64,000 nt of DNA from Verrucomicrobiales bacterium (lineage in GTDB: Bacteria; Verrucomicrobiota; Verrucomicrobiia; Verrucomicrobiales; DEV007), in NCBI GenBank assembly GCA_029213265.1, contig JARGNG010000008.1, forward strand, positions 1-64,000. Reading direction: 5' to 3'. Below the pieces are notes generated by a model. That model ran no database searches. It worked only from the letters and a program-made list of their open reading frames with translations, and had not been told where the DNA came from. This document shows positions 15,668-23,892 of the stretch, in pieces. A program made the translations under genes and the position numbers. How positions within the stretch are numbered: the stretch's first letter is position 1; each line of letters begins with the position of its first letter.

Positions 15668-18091
15668 ATGATCCGCCTGCACCCGATCATTGTCGTGACC
15701 GTAATCGGCGCGATTGCTGCCTTCTGCATTTCACGAGTGCAGTTTTCGGCAAGCCTTTACGAAATGCTTCCTTCGGACCTTCCTGAGGTGCAGGGAATGG
15801 ATCGGCTGAATCGCTATTTCAGTCGCGACGGTCAGCTCATTGTAACCGTCAAAAGTGAAGAGGCGTGGTTGGCCGATGAAGCCGTTGATTCCCTCGCGGC
15901 ACATCTCGAAGGCCATCCCCAGCTCGTTTCGGAAATCTATCGGGAATTGTCGCTCACCGAACTCGTCACAGAGGGGGGCGGTCTTCTCGCCTGGCTCTGG
16001 CTCAATGCACCGTCAGAGCAGTTGCAACCACTGCTGGACCGCCTTGATGAGGGCGCCTCCGCGGCCGTGATTGCCGCGTCGATGGAATCATTGCAGAGCG
16101 GATTTTTTGATCAGAAAACAATGGTGACCAGCTACGACCCGCTCGGTTTTTCCAAACTGGGAGGAATGCTGGGAGTGGGAGACGGGGAAAGTTCCGGGCC
16201 GGACCCATCCGGGCCGGACCCATCCGGGCCGGACCCCATGACTTCGCCCGACGGGACCTTTCACGTCATGTATATCGAAGGAAGCGGGGTCGATTTCTCC
16301 AATTATCGCGATGCCGCGGTGTGGCTGAAAAAGATGAAGGGGGTTGTTTCAGAATGGAACGCAAGCTGGGTTTCCGATCATCCCGAAGAGAAGCCGGTCG
16401 AGGTCGGCCTCACCGGCACACCCGCTTTCATGGCGGAAGTGGGAACAGAAATGGAAAGGGACATGACCGTCTCCGTGTTTCTCACCATGGTTCTGATTTC
16501 GCTGCTTTTCTTTCTGATGCATCGAAAGACCCGGCCACTTTCCTGGCTGGTCTCGGCCATGCTCGCGATTCTCGCGATGACGATTCTTGTGGGAGGGTTT
16601 CTATTTGGCGACCTGAGTGTCATGAGCGCGGGCTTTGCCGCCATTCTTATGGGACTCGCGGTCGACTATGGAATCGTGATCTATCGCGAAGCGATGGGAG
16701 GAAAAAAGGACGCCCGGGAACTGCGAAGAACCGTCGGCCCCGGAATTCTCTGGGCGGCCGCGACAACCGCCGTTGTTTTCCTTTCACTCAACTTCAGTTC
16801 CCTTCCCGGACTTTCGGAGATGGGAAATCTCGTCGCGATCGGTGTCGGGATTGGTGCCGTCGTGATGCTGTTCGGATTCGCCCCTGTCGCGGTCGGATTC
16901 GCTTCGGATGAGCCTGCTTCCCTACCGGACACGGCAGAGCGAGAGAACCGCAGATTTCCGCTCGCAGGAGCGATCGCCGTTCTTTTCCCTATTCTCGCGA
17001 TCCTCTCTGTTTTCGGGAGGGAGGTTCCCGCACTGGAAGCCAATTTTCATCCCTTTCGAATTCGCGAAAGTCCCTCCATGATCGCATGGCAGGACCTGCA
17101 GTCCGAGTTGCGAGGCCGGGAGCATGCGGTGCCGACAGTGATCACCGGGGAAACGATGGAATCCCTGCTCGAAGAAGTAGCTCAGGCAAAATCCCGGATT
17201 GAGGCAGCGAGCGAGTCCGGACTTCTCATTCAATCGGTACTGCCCACCGCGTTTCTTCCGAACCCGGCACACCAGCAATCAAATGCAGACGCGATTCGAC
17301 TGTCCCTTTCTCATCGGGATCGCATTCTGACTGAACTTACCGGGGCGGGGTTCTCGGAAGACGGTGCAAAACTGACGCGGACCATTTTCGACTCGTGGGA
17401 AAACTACCTGGGCCAGTTAGCAGGCGGAGACTATTCACTCCCCGTCGGAAAGCTGGCCGAATGGTCGATCAGTCGTCTCTTCACGGTGAAAGAGGATACC
17501 TTCGCAGCTCTTGCCACGGTTAAACCCGCAAAACCTCAGGACCGGGAGTGGGTCGCCGCGATTTGCGACGACAACACCGTGGTGGCAAGTCTCGGATCGC
17601 TGGGAACCGCACTGAACGAACGAATTCGGGGAGATATGCTCCGTGTGTTCCTCCCGATGATGGGTCTGCTCATACTTATGCTTGGGATCGTTTTCCGCTC
17701 TTTCAAGGATCTGCTTCTGAGCCTGTTTTCGCTGGCCTTCGCCGGCTCCGGTCTCGCGCTGCTTACGATCTGGACTCCGATGAGCTGGAATTCCTTCAAT
17801 ATCTGTGGACTTCCTCTCCTTTTTGGAACGGGCCTCGATTTCAGCATCCACATGATTTTTGCGCTCCGCCGAAGTGGTGGAAACCTGGCGGAAGCAAAAG
17901 AGAGGATCGGCAAAGCGCTTCTGTTTTGCGGGACTTCTTCCGCGATCGGCTTCGGATCACTGGCTACGGCTTCCGCCTATGGTCTCGCCAGCCTGGGAGT
18001 CGTCTGCGCGGCCGGCATCCTCATCAACATGGTAACCGCAGTCTGGCTTGTTCCGCGGTGGTATGCGTGGCTGCACCGCTCTGAAGGATAG
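15668..18091 (+). CDS. MMPL/RND-superfamily lipid exporter
   Basis: The 807-residue protein has the RND duplication: a helix at the very N-terminus (6-24), a periplasmic loop of about 230 residues, five helices (about 263-420: MTVSVFLTMVLISLLFFLM and the GFAAILMGLAVDYGIVIYREAM proton-relay helix with its Asp), a seventh helix near 433-450, a second periplasmic loop, and a second helix bundle (about 655-800, including PLLFGTGLDFSIHMIFALRR). This is the architecture of MMPL/HpnN-type exporters, which move lipids or hydrophobic products to the outer membrane. The first loop contains a threefold SGPDP repeat. A LolA-like gene follows at 132 bases, a familiar partner for this exporter class. The cargo is unknown. 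Confidence 0.88.
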   Translation: MIRLHPIIVVTVIGAIAAFCISRVQFSASLYEMLPSDLPEVQGMDRLNRYFSRDGQLIVTVKSEEAWLADEAVDSLAAHLEGHPQLVSEIYRELSLTELVTEGGGLLAWLWLNAPSEQLQPLLDRLDEGASAAVIAASMESLQSGFFDQKTMVTSYDPLGFSKLGGMLGVGDGESSGPDPSGPDPSGPDPMTSPDGTFHVMYIEGSGVDFSNYRDAAVWLKKMKGVVSEWNASWVSDHPEEKPVEVGLTGTPAFMAEVGTEMERDMTVSVFLTMVLISLLFFLMHRKTRPLSWLVSAMLAILAMTILVGGFLFGDLSVMSAGFAAILMGLAVDYGIVIYREAMGGKKDARELRRTVGPGILWAAATTAVVFLSLNFSSLPGLSEMGNLVAIGVGIGAVVMLFGFAPVAVGFASDEPASLPDTAERENRRFPLAGAIAVLFPILAILSVFGREVPALEANFHPFRIRESPSMIAWQDLQSELRGREHAVPTVITGETMESLLEEVAQAKSRIEAASESGLLIQSVLPTAFLPNPAHQQSNADAIRLSLSHRDRILTELTGAGFSEDGAKLTRTIFDSWENYLGQLAGGDYSLPVGKLAEWSISRLFTVKEDTFAALATVKPAKPQDREWVAAICDDNTVVASLGSLGTALNERIRGDMLRVFLPMMGLLILMLGIVFRSFKDLLLSLFSLAFAGSGLALLTIWTPMSWNSFNICGLPLLFGTGLDFSIHMIFALRRSGGNLAEAKERIGKALLFCGTSSAIGFGSLATASAYGLASLGVVCAAGILINMVTAVWLVPRWYAWLHRSEG
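16193..16237 (+). repeat. Three tandem 15-bp units encoding SGPDP
   Basis: TCCGGGCCGGACCCA occurs twice and then once more with a final C instead of A. The array is in frame inside the first periplasmic loop of the MMPL exporter. Slippage here would change loop length by five residues per unit without breaking the frame. Confidence 0.95.
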
Positions 18092-18223
18092 AGCACCCGT
18101 TCGTCCCGTTTCACACACGTTTGCAGTCCGCCACTACGGAGAAGCAGCAGGAACGTCGGTTACTGACTTTACCAATAACGCAAAAACTTTACTCATCTTA
18201 ATTATTATGATAAATTAACAATA

Positions 18224-18889
18224 ATGACCCTCTTCTCACGATTCTCTGCGACGGGCCTTTGTCTTTTTTCCCTCTTCGGTCCCGCCGGCGGGAATGCTGC
18301 CGATCTATCGATCGTCGAGCGCTGGATGGCGACCAATTCGGGTGTTCAAAACCTCCGGATCGATTTTACGCAAACCCGAACGATGAAATCCCTCGCGGTT
18401 CCGATCCGCCAGCCGGGGACCCTTTGGCTCAATTACGGGACTGATCAATTCCGTTGGCAAACCGGTGACCCTCCCCAAACCGTGGTGGTGCGCCGCGGGC
18501 CCCAGTTATTTATTATTCGGCCCGGAATGAAAAAGTTCGAACGACGTCCGTTTGGATCCCAGGGCTCGGGTCCTGCCGGAATGTCCGCATTAGCCGGAGG
18601 ATTCCCCCGGACGATGAGCGACTTCAAACGAAAGTATCGCGTCCTGAACATCGAACGTCGGGACAACACCCACCGCATCGTTGCTCAACCGCTCGGTCAG
18701 GCGGGACGTGGAGTCAGTTCTTTCACCTTTGTCATCGAAGCGACACACTATCGACTGGTGGGAATCGAAATCGCTCTCGAAGACGGCTCGAAGCTCGATA
18801 CGGTTTTTAACCAGGTGCGCCCCAATATTCCCATGCCGGAGCCACTTTTCGCTCCCCCCCTGAACGGATTCAAAGAAGTGAAATTCTAA
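18224..18889 (+). CDS. LolA-like outer-membrane lipoprotein carrier
   Basis: The 221-residue protein has a signal peptide (1-25, ending GNAAD) followed by a LolA fold: FTQTRTMKSLAVPIRQPGTL, the strand WLNYGTDQFRWQTGDPPQTV, an FxRxPFG region, and C-terminal FVIEATHYRLVGIEIALEDGS with a final PLFAPP segment. Such proteins shuttle hydrophobic lipoproteins or lipids across the periplasm. Placement after an MMPL exporter suggests a dedicated rather than housekeeping LolA (inference). The 132-base gap upstream is AT-rich near the start (TATGATAAATT) and may hold its own promoter. It converges with the small coiled-coil gene downstream, only 6 bases apart. Confidence 0.82.
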   Translation: MTLFSRFSATGLCLFSLFGPAGGNAADLSIVERWMATNSGVQNLRIDFTQTRTMKSLAVPIRQPGTLWLNYGTDQFRWQTGDPPQTVVVRRGPQLFIIRPGMKKFERRPFGSQGSGPAGMSALAGGFPRTMSDFKRKYRVLNIERRDNTHRIVAQPLGQAGRGVSSFTFVIEATHYRLVGIEIALEDGSKLDTVFNQVRPNIPMPEPLFAPPLNGFKEVKF

Positions 18890-18895
18890 GTGCCT

Positions 18896-19180
18896 TCACT
18901 TTTCCGGAAGTTCCACAGTCTCGCTGCTCCGGGGGGAGTATTGCACCCCGGGGTCTTCCGAAGACTCGTTTCCCTGAGCCTCTTTCAGCGCTTTGTTCAG
19001 CTCCTCGTTTTTCTCCGTGAGCACAGAGATCTGATCCTGAAGGCTGATCATGACGCGTTCCTCTTTCGTGAAGGTCGAGCCACTCGCGATACGCTTCCAG
19101 TGAATGCCATACATCCACCCGGAGATGGATAGTCCGATCAGGACGAGGAAAACAAGCGACTGGACTGGCGTCAGCTGCAT
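18896..19180 (-). CDS. Small membrane-anchored coiled-coil protein
   Basis: The 94 residues have one N-terminal transmembrane helix (about 7-26: SLVFLVLIGLSISGWMYGI), then an amphipathic heptad-like segment (about 38-70: EERVMISLQDQISVLTEKNEELNKALKEA) and a short acidic tail. I do not recognise the family. The 14-base spacing from the gene upstream on this strand (19195..20043) suggests an operon of two envelope proteins. Confidence 0.7.
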   Translation of the reverse strand: MQLTPVQSLVFLVLIGLSISGWMYGIHWKRIASGSTFTKEERVMISLQDQISVLTEKNEELNKALKEAQGNESSEDPGVQYSPRSSETVELPEK

Positions 19181-19194
19181 AGGAGGATGAAAAC

Positions 19195-20043
19195 CTACTT
19201 GGCCTGCTTCTTCCCGCTGAAGAGACGTCCCAGGTTGAGACCTTTCCGCTTTACCGGAGCGGCCGCATTCTCCGCTGCAGGCGCATTGCCTACGGCTGCC
19301 TGGGTGGCCGGCTCCTGACGATTTTTCTTGTTCCCGAAAAGAGTCTTCTTCTGGGCACTTGCCGCCTCATTTCGATCATTGGTCTGGTCTTCGCTTTCGC
19401 GAGTGATGACCAGCTTCAGATCCTCCGGAACATTGGCGACGTAGTCCCAGCTTCGGGCCGGTAGTTTTCCACCCTGAGGATCATATTCCTGAACTTTCCG
19501 ACGAATCAGGGTTCCCTTTGCGTCATAGAGATGCTCTTCGGAGAACCGCCCGATTTCGTCGTACAGCTGCTTTCCGCGATACTTGAACTGGTCACGCCCA
19601 TCGTAGATCATGACTTCTGTGGGACGGCCATTTTCGTCGAGCATGACCATGCGGCGCTGAAGCTTGGTTCCGTTCTTGCTCTTCGTGATCTGCTCCAGCG
19701 TGTTGGTCAGCTCATCCTGCTTCGACTCGGTGTAGCTGCCGTCAGAGTGATGAATGGAACGCGCCCAGACGTGAACAATCTTCGAATCCTGCCGCCCCAT
19801 ACGAGCACCATAGTTTTGCTTGTGAGCCTCGGAGATGTAAATCGTGGAGTTTTCGTTGGTTCCCAGCTGGGCTGATCCACCCTGCGATGACATCAATCCC
19901 TCTGCCTGCTGCTGGGCCGAATTCACGGCCGCCTGATTCACGCCCACCTGGCCGGTCTTCTTGTCCTGAGAATGGAACTGGGCCTGCGCGGTGAGACCGC
20001 CCAAAGCCATTATCAATGCTGCTACAAAAATCCTCATGATCAC
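19195..20043 (-). CDS. Secreted protein of unknown function, possible lineage-specific family
   Basis: The 282-residue protein has a signal peptide (1-21, ending AQAQ). Residues 25-60 are rich in Gln, Ala and Ser. The central part (about 85-200) has short strand-turn repeats such as YDEIGRFSEEHLYDAKGTLIRRKVQEYDPQG, which resemble RHS/YD-type hairpins. The tail is low-complexity and Ala/Lys-rich, with two similar endings (KTLFGNKKNRQ and GRLFSGKKQAK). I do not recognise a named family. It lies upstream of the small coiled-coil gene and probably in the same transcript. Confidence 0.7.
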   Translation of the reverse strand: MIMRIFVAALIMALGGLTAQAQFHSQDKKTGQVGVNQAAVNSAQQQAEGLMSSQGGSAQLGTNENSTIYISEAHKQNYGARMGRQDSKIVHVWARSIHHSDGSYTESKQDELTNTLEQITKSKNGTKLQRRMVMLDENGRPTEVMIYDGRDQFKYRGKQLYDEIGRFSEEHLYDAKGTLIRRKVQEYDPQGGKLPARSWDYVANVPEDLKLVITRESEDQTNDRNEAASAQKKTLFGNKKNRQEPATQAAVGNAPAAENAAAPVKRKGLNLGRLFSGKKQAK

Positions 20044-20137
20044 GAACCCTCAGAATCCCTCGGCTCAGGGAACGAACGGGAGCCTCGGATCTCGGAAGAT
20101 AGGTGATGGGAGCGTTTCCCGCAAGCAAATCCCTTGC

Positions 20138-21073
20138 TCACCCCTCTTTCGCGGCAAGGTAGCGTTCGGCGTCGAGAGCGGCCTGACATCCGTTGCCGGC
20201 AGCCGTAATTGCCTGGCGATAGACATGATCCGAAACGTCTCCCGCCGAGTAGAGGCCTTCGATGTTGGACTTGGTATCGTGACCGTTTTGCACTACGTAG
20301 CCCTCGTCATCGAGCTCGACTCCCGAACCCTCCAGAAAACCCGTATTGGGATCGTGGCCGATCGCTACGAAAACGCATTTCACTTCCAGCTCGGAGTCTG
20401 AGTCCGTCTTCTTGTTGTAGAGAGTCACGGCGCGAACGTCCCCTTTTTCATCGGTAAGATATTCTTTCACCTCGGAATCCCAAACCGGCTCGACCTTATC
20501 GTTTCCGAGAGCACGATCCGCCATAATCTTGGACGCGCGAAGCTCATCGCGGCGGTGAATGAGATAAACTTTGCTCGCGAACTTGGTGAGAAAGGTAGCC
20601 TCTTCGCAGGCAGAATCGCCGCCGCCAATCACAGCCACAGGAACATCGGGATAAAAGGCACCGTCGCAAGTTGCACAGGAAGTGACCCCGTGACCGACGA
20701 GATCCATCTCATTGGAAAGGCCTAGGTAGCGTGGACTTGCTCCCGTTGCGATGATTACCGACTGGGCGATGTAATCGTTTCCACCCGTCGTTTTCACAGA
20801 AAAATTGCCATCGTCCTGCTTTTCCACCGACGAAACCATTTCGTATTCAACGCGGGCACCGAATTTCTCCGCCTGCTGTTGCATCCGCATCATCAACTCC
20901 GGCCCCATGACGCCTTCCGGGAATCCCGGGAAGTTTTCCACTTCGGTCGTCGTTGTGAGCTGACCACCGAGCTGCTCTCCTGCGAGAACGAGCGGACTCA
21001 GGTTGGCGCGGGCAGTGTAAATTGCTGAGGTCCAGCCGGCACAGCCGGTTCCGATGATAATAACGTTCTCCAT
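20138..21073 (-). CDS. trxB: Thioredoxin reductase
   Basis: Transfers electrons from NADPH through FAD to thioredoxin. The 311-residue length is normal. Visible are the FAD-binding IIIGTGCAGWTSAIYTARA (the usual P of GSGPAG is Cys11), the redox pair C133-A-T-C136 in SCATCDGAFY, the NADPH site VIGGGDSACEEA followed by HRRDELRAS, and the C-terminal GLYSAGDVSDHVYRQAITAAGNGCQAALDAERYL. It appears monocistronic. Confidence 0.96.
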   Translation of the reverse strand: MENVIIIGTGCAGWTSAIYTARANLSPLVLAGEQLGGQLTTTTEVENFPGFPEGVMGPELMMRMQQQAEKFGARVEYEMVSSVEKQDDGNFSVKTTGGNDYIAQSVIIATGASPRYLGLSNEMDLVGHGVTSCATCDGAFYPDVPVAVIGGGDSACEEATFLTKFASKVYLIHRRDELRASKIMADRALGNDKVEPVWDSEVKEYLTDEKGDVRAVTLYNKKTDSDSELEVKCVFVAIGHDPNTGFLEGSGVELDDEGYVVQNGHDTKSNIEGLYSAGDVSDHVYRQAITAAGNGCQAALDAERYLAAKEG

Positions 21074-21135
21074 GGCGCGGAATGTGGGTTGGTTTCAGTT
21101 TTGAATCAATCGTAAAGTGTCGTGAAAACATCAGA

Positions 21136-22350
21136 TCAGGTGAGGAAGGCCCGATCTTCCTTCGTTTTCTTCCAGAATCCAAAAAATCCAGCGGTCGCCT
21201 TGTTCATAATGGCGACATCATCGGAACGGCGCACAAGGATCAGCTCGATTCCGGATTTTCTCAACCGGGTCTCGATCGCAGGCAGTTCGTCTGCGAGGGG
21301 CCCGACAAAAGGCCGCATCGCAACGACCGCTGTGAGTTTTTTTTCCACCGCCCACTCTGCTATCGCATCCGATAGGACGTCGACAGTCAGAAAGGCTGAC
21401 AAGATTCCGAAATGCCCGCCGCCCCGACCAGCACCATCTTCGAGCGCCTTGCTCAAGAAGATCTGTTTCTCTTTCGAGTAGCATTCCCGCTCCCAAAGGC
21501 CGGTTGGACAGAACGCAGCCACTGCCGAAGGCTGCAGACTGCTGAGAGGGGAACTCTCGAGGAACAGATCTTCATCGTGTATCCAGCAGCCGAATCGCCC
21601 CTTCAACGGTGGTAACGCTCCCCCCGGCAATGGAACCGGCACGGGAGGGTCGACCGGGATCACCGGAAGTGGCGAGACGCCCTCCAGCCGCTCCAGCCCT
21701 TCGGAATTGGCATCGAGAATCTCCCGGTCGACGAATTCCTCGAGATTCGAACGGCGAACCAGGTAACACTTTCCCTTTGTATGGAGCCCGGCGACCCAGC
21801 GCCACGAGAGCGTGTTGGAGGCGGCATCACCGTCGTGAAGATATCTCAGGAAAAAATCAGCGCCCAGTTGCCAGGGAAGCTTTTCGACATGCACCCAAAA
21901 CGCAGCCCACCACATCCGCGCATGATTGTGCAGGTAACCGGTTTCGATCAACTCCCCCGCAAAATGATCCATGATCGATACCCCGCTTTTCCCGGAAGTA
22001 ATTTCAAGTGCCCGCTCGCTCCACTCCAATCCGCTCAAATCTTCGCGATACTCCGACCAGACCGAAGGACGCATTTCCAGCCAGCCCTTCCAGTAAAGCC
22101 GCCACCAGACTTCCTGCTCGAATTTTTCGACCCGATGAGCCGGAAAGCGTTTTCGAGTGGCCTCGATGATTTCTGTCTCCAGCACCAGTCTCGTTCGAAT
22201 CGCCGGGGAAAGCCGCGAGACGTTGCCATGCCCTGGCTCAAGGTAGTTTCTTCGTTCGGCGTAGGATTCAACAGAAGAGAGAAACGCCTCCAACTGTTGG
22301 AACGCGGAATGTCGACGGGAAGGAGGGAAGGAAAGGTCGTCAGACGCCAT
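21136..22350 (-). CDS. Photolyase/cryptochrome-like FAD protein with permuted domain order
   Basis: The 404-residue protein begins directly with a photolyase-type FAD-binding domain (about 13-215): [12 protein letters not shown] (45-56), [16 protein letters not shown] (80-95), [16 protein letters not shown] (137-152), [27 protein letters not shown] (162-188). A proline-rich linker (226-248) leads to a C-terminal alpha/beta region (250-404) that starts GCWIHDEDL and ends with a strand GIELILVRR followed by GFFGFWKK. In ordinary photolyases the alpha/beta domain comes first, so the order looks swapped. Loss of that domain with an unrelated replacement is the alternative. The start overlaps the upstream DUF2256 gene by 11 bases, so the two are coupled. 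Light-dependent DNA repair or signalling is inferred, not shown. Confidence 0.8.
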   Translation of the reverse strand: MASDDLSFPPSRRHSAFQQLEAFLSSVESYAERRNYLEPGHGNVSRLSPAIRTRLVLETEIIEATRKRFPAHRVEKFEQEVWWRLYWKGWLEMRPSVWSEYREDLSGLEWSERALEITSGKSGVSIMDHFAGELIETGYLHNHARMWWAAFWVHVEKLPWQLGADFFLRYLHDGDAASNTLSWRWVAGLHTKGKCYLVRRSNLEEFVDREILDANSEGLERLEGVSPLPVIPVDPPVPVPLPGGALPPLKGRFGCWIHDEDLFLESSPLSSLQPSAVAAFCPTGLWERECYSKEKQIFLSKALEDGAGRGGGHFGILSAFLTVDVLSDAIAEWAVEKKLTAVVAMRPFVGPLADELPAIETRLRKSGIELILVRRSDDVAIMNKATAGFFGFWKKTKEDRAFLT

Positions 22351-22510
22351 CGGTCCGGTGGTAACGAGTCTCGCGGCGTCTCCGGCGACAGCGTTCCGAG
22401 CAGTATTTCACTTCGTCCCAACACTTTTCCCACTTTTTCCTCCACGAATAGGAACGGCCGCATACAAGGCAGTCTTTGGAGGGAAGCTGGAGTTTTTGAT
22501 GCATGGGCAT
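22340..22510 (-). CDS. DUF2256 small zinc-ribbon-like protein
   Basis: This 56-residue product contains [20 protein letters not shown] and then [12 protein letters not shown]. The metal-ligand-like cysteines are C14, C17, C37 and C41, and the GRxxSWRKKW core and YCSxRCR closing motif are typical of DUF2256. From memory, this family is often encoded beside cryptochrome/photolyase genes. Here it overlaps the permuted photolyase-like gene by 11 bases (its TGA lies within ATGGCGTCTGA). A second possible start is the ATG at 22504. The dispersed palindrome copy 2 lies just upstream. The function is unknown; a metal-binding partner of the photolyase-like protein is inferred. Confidence 0.88.
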   Translation of the reverse strand: MPMHQKLQLPSKDCLVCGRSYSWRKKWEKCWDEVKYCSERCRRRRRETRYHRTDGV

Positions 22511-22514
22511 TATT

Positions 22515-22545
22515 AACAGGGTTGAGTGCCTGACCCAACCCTGTT
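22515..22545. repeat. Dispersed palindromic repeat, copy 2 (most complete)
   Basis: AACAGGGTTG (22515-22524) and CAACCCTGTT (22536-22545) form a perfect 10-bp stem around AGTGCCTGACC, followed by GAATA. It aligns with copy 1, including the GTTGAGT, GCCTGACC and GTTGAATA blocks. It sits between rlmD and the DUF2256 start. Confidence 0.8.
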
Positions 22546-22589
22546 GAATACGCCTTACCGAACGATTCAGTGGCCGGAAAATAGCAAGG

Positions 22590-23810
22590 CTACTTCCTTT
22601 GCAAAGTCACGACGCACTCCAGATGGCGGGTCTGGGGAAAGAGATCGAAGGGCTGGATTCGCGTGATTTCGTAGTGCTCCTTGAGCAATTCCAGATCCCG
22701 AATCTGAGTGGCCGGATTACAGCTCACGTAAACCACCCGGCGGGGGCGATAGTCGATGAGTTGCTTGAGAAACTCCGGGCTGCTTCCCTTTCGAGGTGGA
22801 TCGATTACCACCGCGGTCTTGTCCGGGTTGAACTCGACTTCCGCAAAAATATCGCTCGCATCCCCCTGAACGAACCGGCAGTTCGAGATGTCGTTCTGCT
22901 CCGCATTGCGACGCGCCCAGTCGATCGACGATTCACTGATCTCGATTCCCACGGCTTCGCGAAACGCTCCCGCGGAAGAAAGGCAAAAGAGACCGGAGCC
23001 GCAATAAGCATCGACGAGATATTCCACGCCGCCGCCGGAGAGAGCCTCCGTCTTCACATGGTCCGCAAAGGCCGGAAGAATGTGCGGATTGTTCTGAAAG
23101 AATTCTCCTGCGTGAAAGGAGAAACGAAGATCCCCGACCATTTGCTCGCACATCTCGGTCGGGTCGGTGCAGACATACCCATTGAGAGAATCGCGCAGGA
23201 GAAGAGTAGCCCCCTTTTTGTAGGTGGACGCGCGGCCGGTAACCTCGCGGCGGACTTCGGGTAGCTTCGCATTGATGGTATCCGAAGCGATCGGGCAATT
23301 CGCAACATCGAGGATCTGTTGCCTCCTTCCGAAAAGCAGGAATCCGATCGCGCCCATTTCCCCCTCTCTGGGTTTCTGGAAATGCGGAGTGATTTTGGAG
23401 CGATAGCCATAGGTCACCGGCGAGGCATGCACCGGATCGACTGGAAATTCGATCCCCGCCATTCGCTGAAGAAGTTCGGCGACCTGCTGCTGTTTCCATT
23501 GAAGCTGCGCCTCGTAGGAAAAATTCTGGTACTGACACCCGCCACACTGAGTGAACAAGGGGCATTCCGGTTCGACCCGGTCGGGTGAGGGCTCAATCAC
23601 CTCGATGAGATCCGCTTCGGAAAAACTGGAAGAATTGCGAAACACCCGCGCACGCACTTTCTCACCGGGAAGGGCGAAAGTGACAAAAACAACCCAGTCA
23701 TCAACCCGGGCGACGCCCTGTCCCAGATTGGTCAGTGACTCAATCGTGAGTTCCAGTTCCTCGTGATACTCAAAAGGTTCGGGATGGAATCGTTTCGGTT
23801 TTCGGGACAT
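22590..23810 (-). CDS. rlmD: 23S rRNA (uracil-C5)-methyltransferase RlmD/RumA family
   Basis: I start it at the ATG at 23810 ([10 protein letters not shown]), giving 406 residues. An N-terminal TRAM domain (about 16-75, [18 protein letters not shown]...GEKVRARV) precedes the iron-sulfur ligands [15 protein letters not shown]. The SAM-dependent fold has [26 protein letters not shown] and the nucleophile region [13 protein letters not shown]. The enzyme methylates a uracil in 23S rRNA, or a tRNA uracil in some relatives (TrmA/RlmC cannot be excluded). The divergent glgB starts 82 bases away. Confidence 0.93.
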   Translation of the reverse strand: MSRKPKRFHPEPFEYHEELELTIESLTNLGQGVARVDDWVVFVTFALPGEKVRARVFRNSSSFSEADLIEVIEPSPDRVEPECPLFTQCGGCQYQNFSYEAQLQWKQQQVAELLQRMAGIEFPVDPVHASPVTYGYRSKITPHFQKPREGEMGAIGFLLFGRRQQILDVANCPIASDTINAKLPEVRREVTGRASTYKKGATLLLRDSLNGYVCTDPTEMCEQMVGDLRFSFHAGEFFQNNPHILPAFADHVKTEALSGGGVEYLVDAYCGSGLFCLSSAGAFREAVGIEISESSIDWARRNAEQNDISNCRFVQGDASDIFAEVEFNPDKTAVVIDPPRKGSSPEFLKQLIDYRPRRVVYVSCNPATQIRDLELLKEHYEITRIQPFDLFPQTRHLECVVTLQRK

Positions 23811-23892
23811 GGCATAGAAGCTGCGGGGTAACGTAGTCAATCTCAGCAACCCTGCTTTGGAAATTTCAAAAAACAGGCTACACTGCGATCAC

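Noticed and set aside
15668-18889. Aryl-polyene or similar lipid biosynthesis cluster
   Set aside because: Only the exporter and carrier are present; no ketosynthase, dehydratase, ACP or acyltransferase genes are near.
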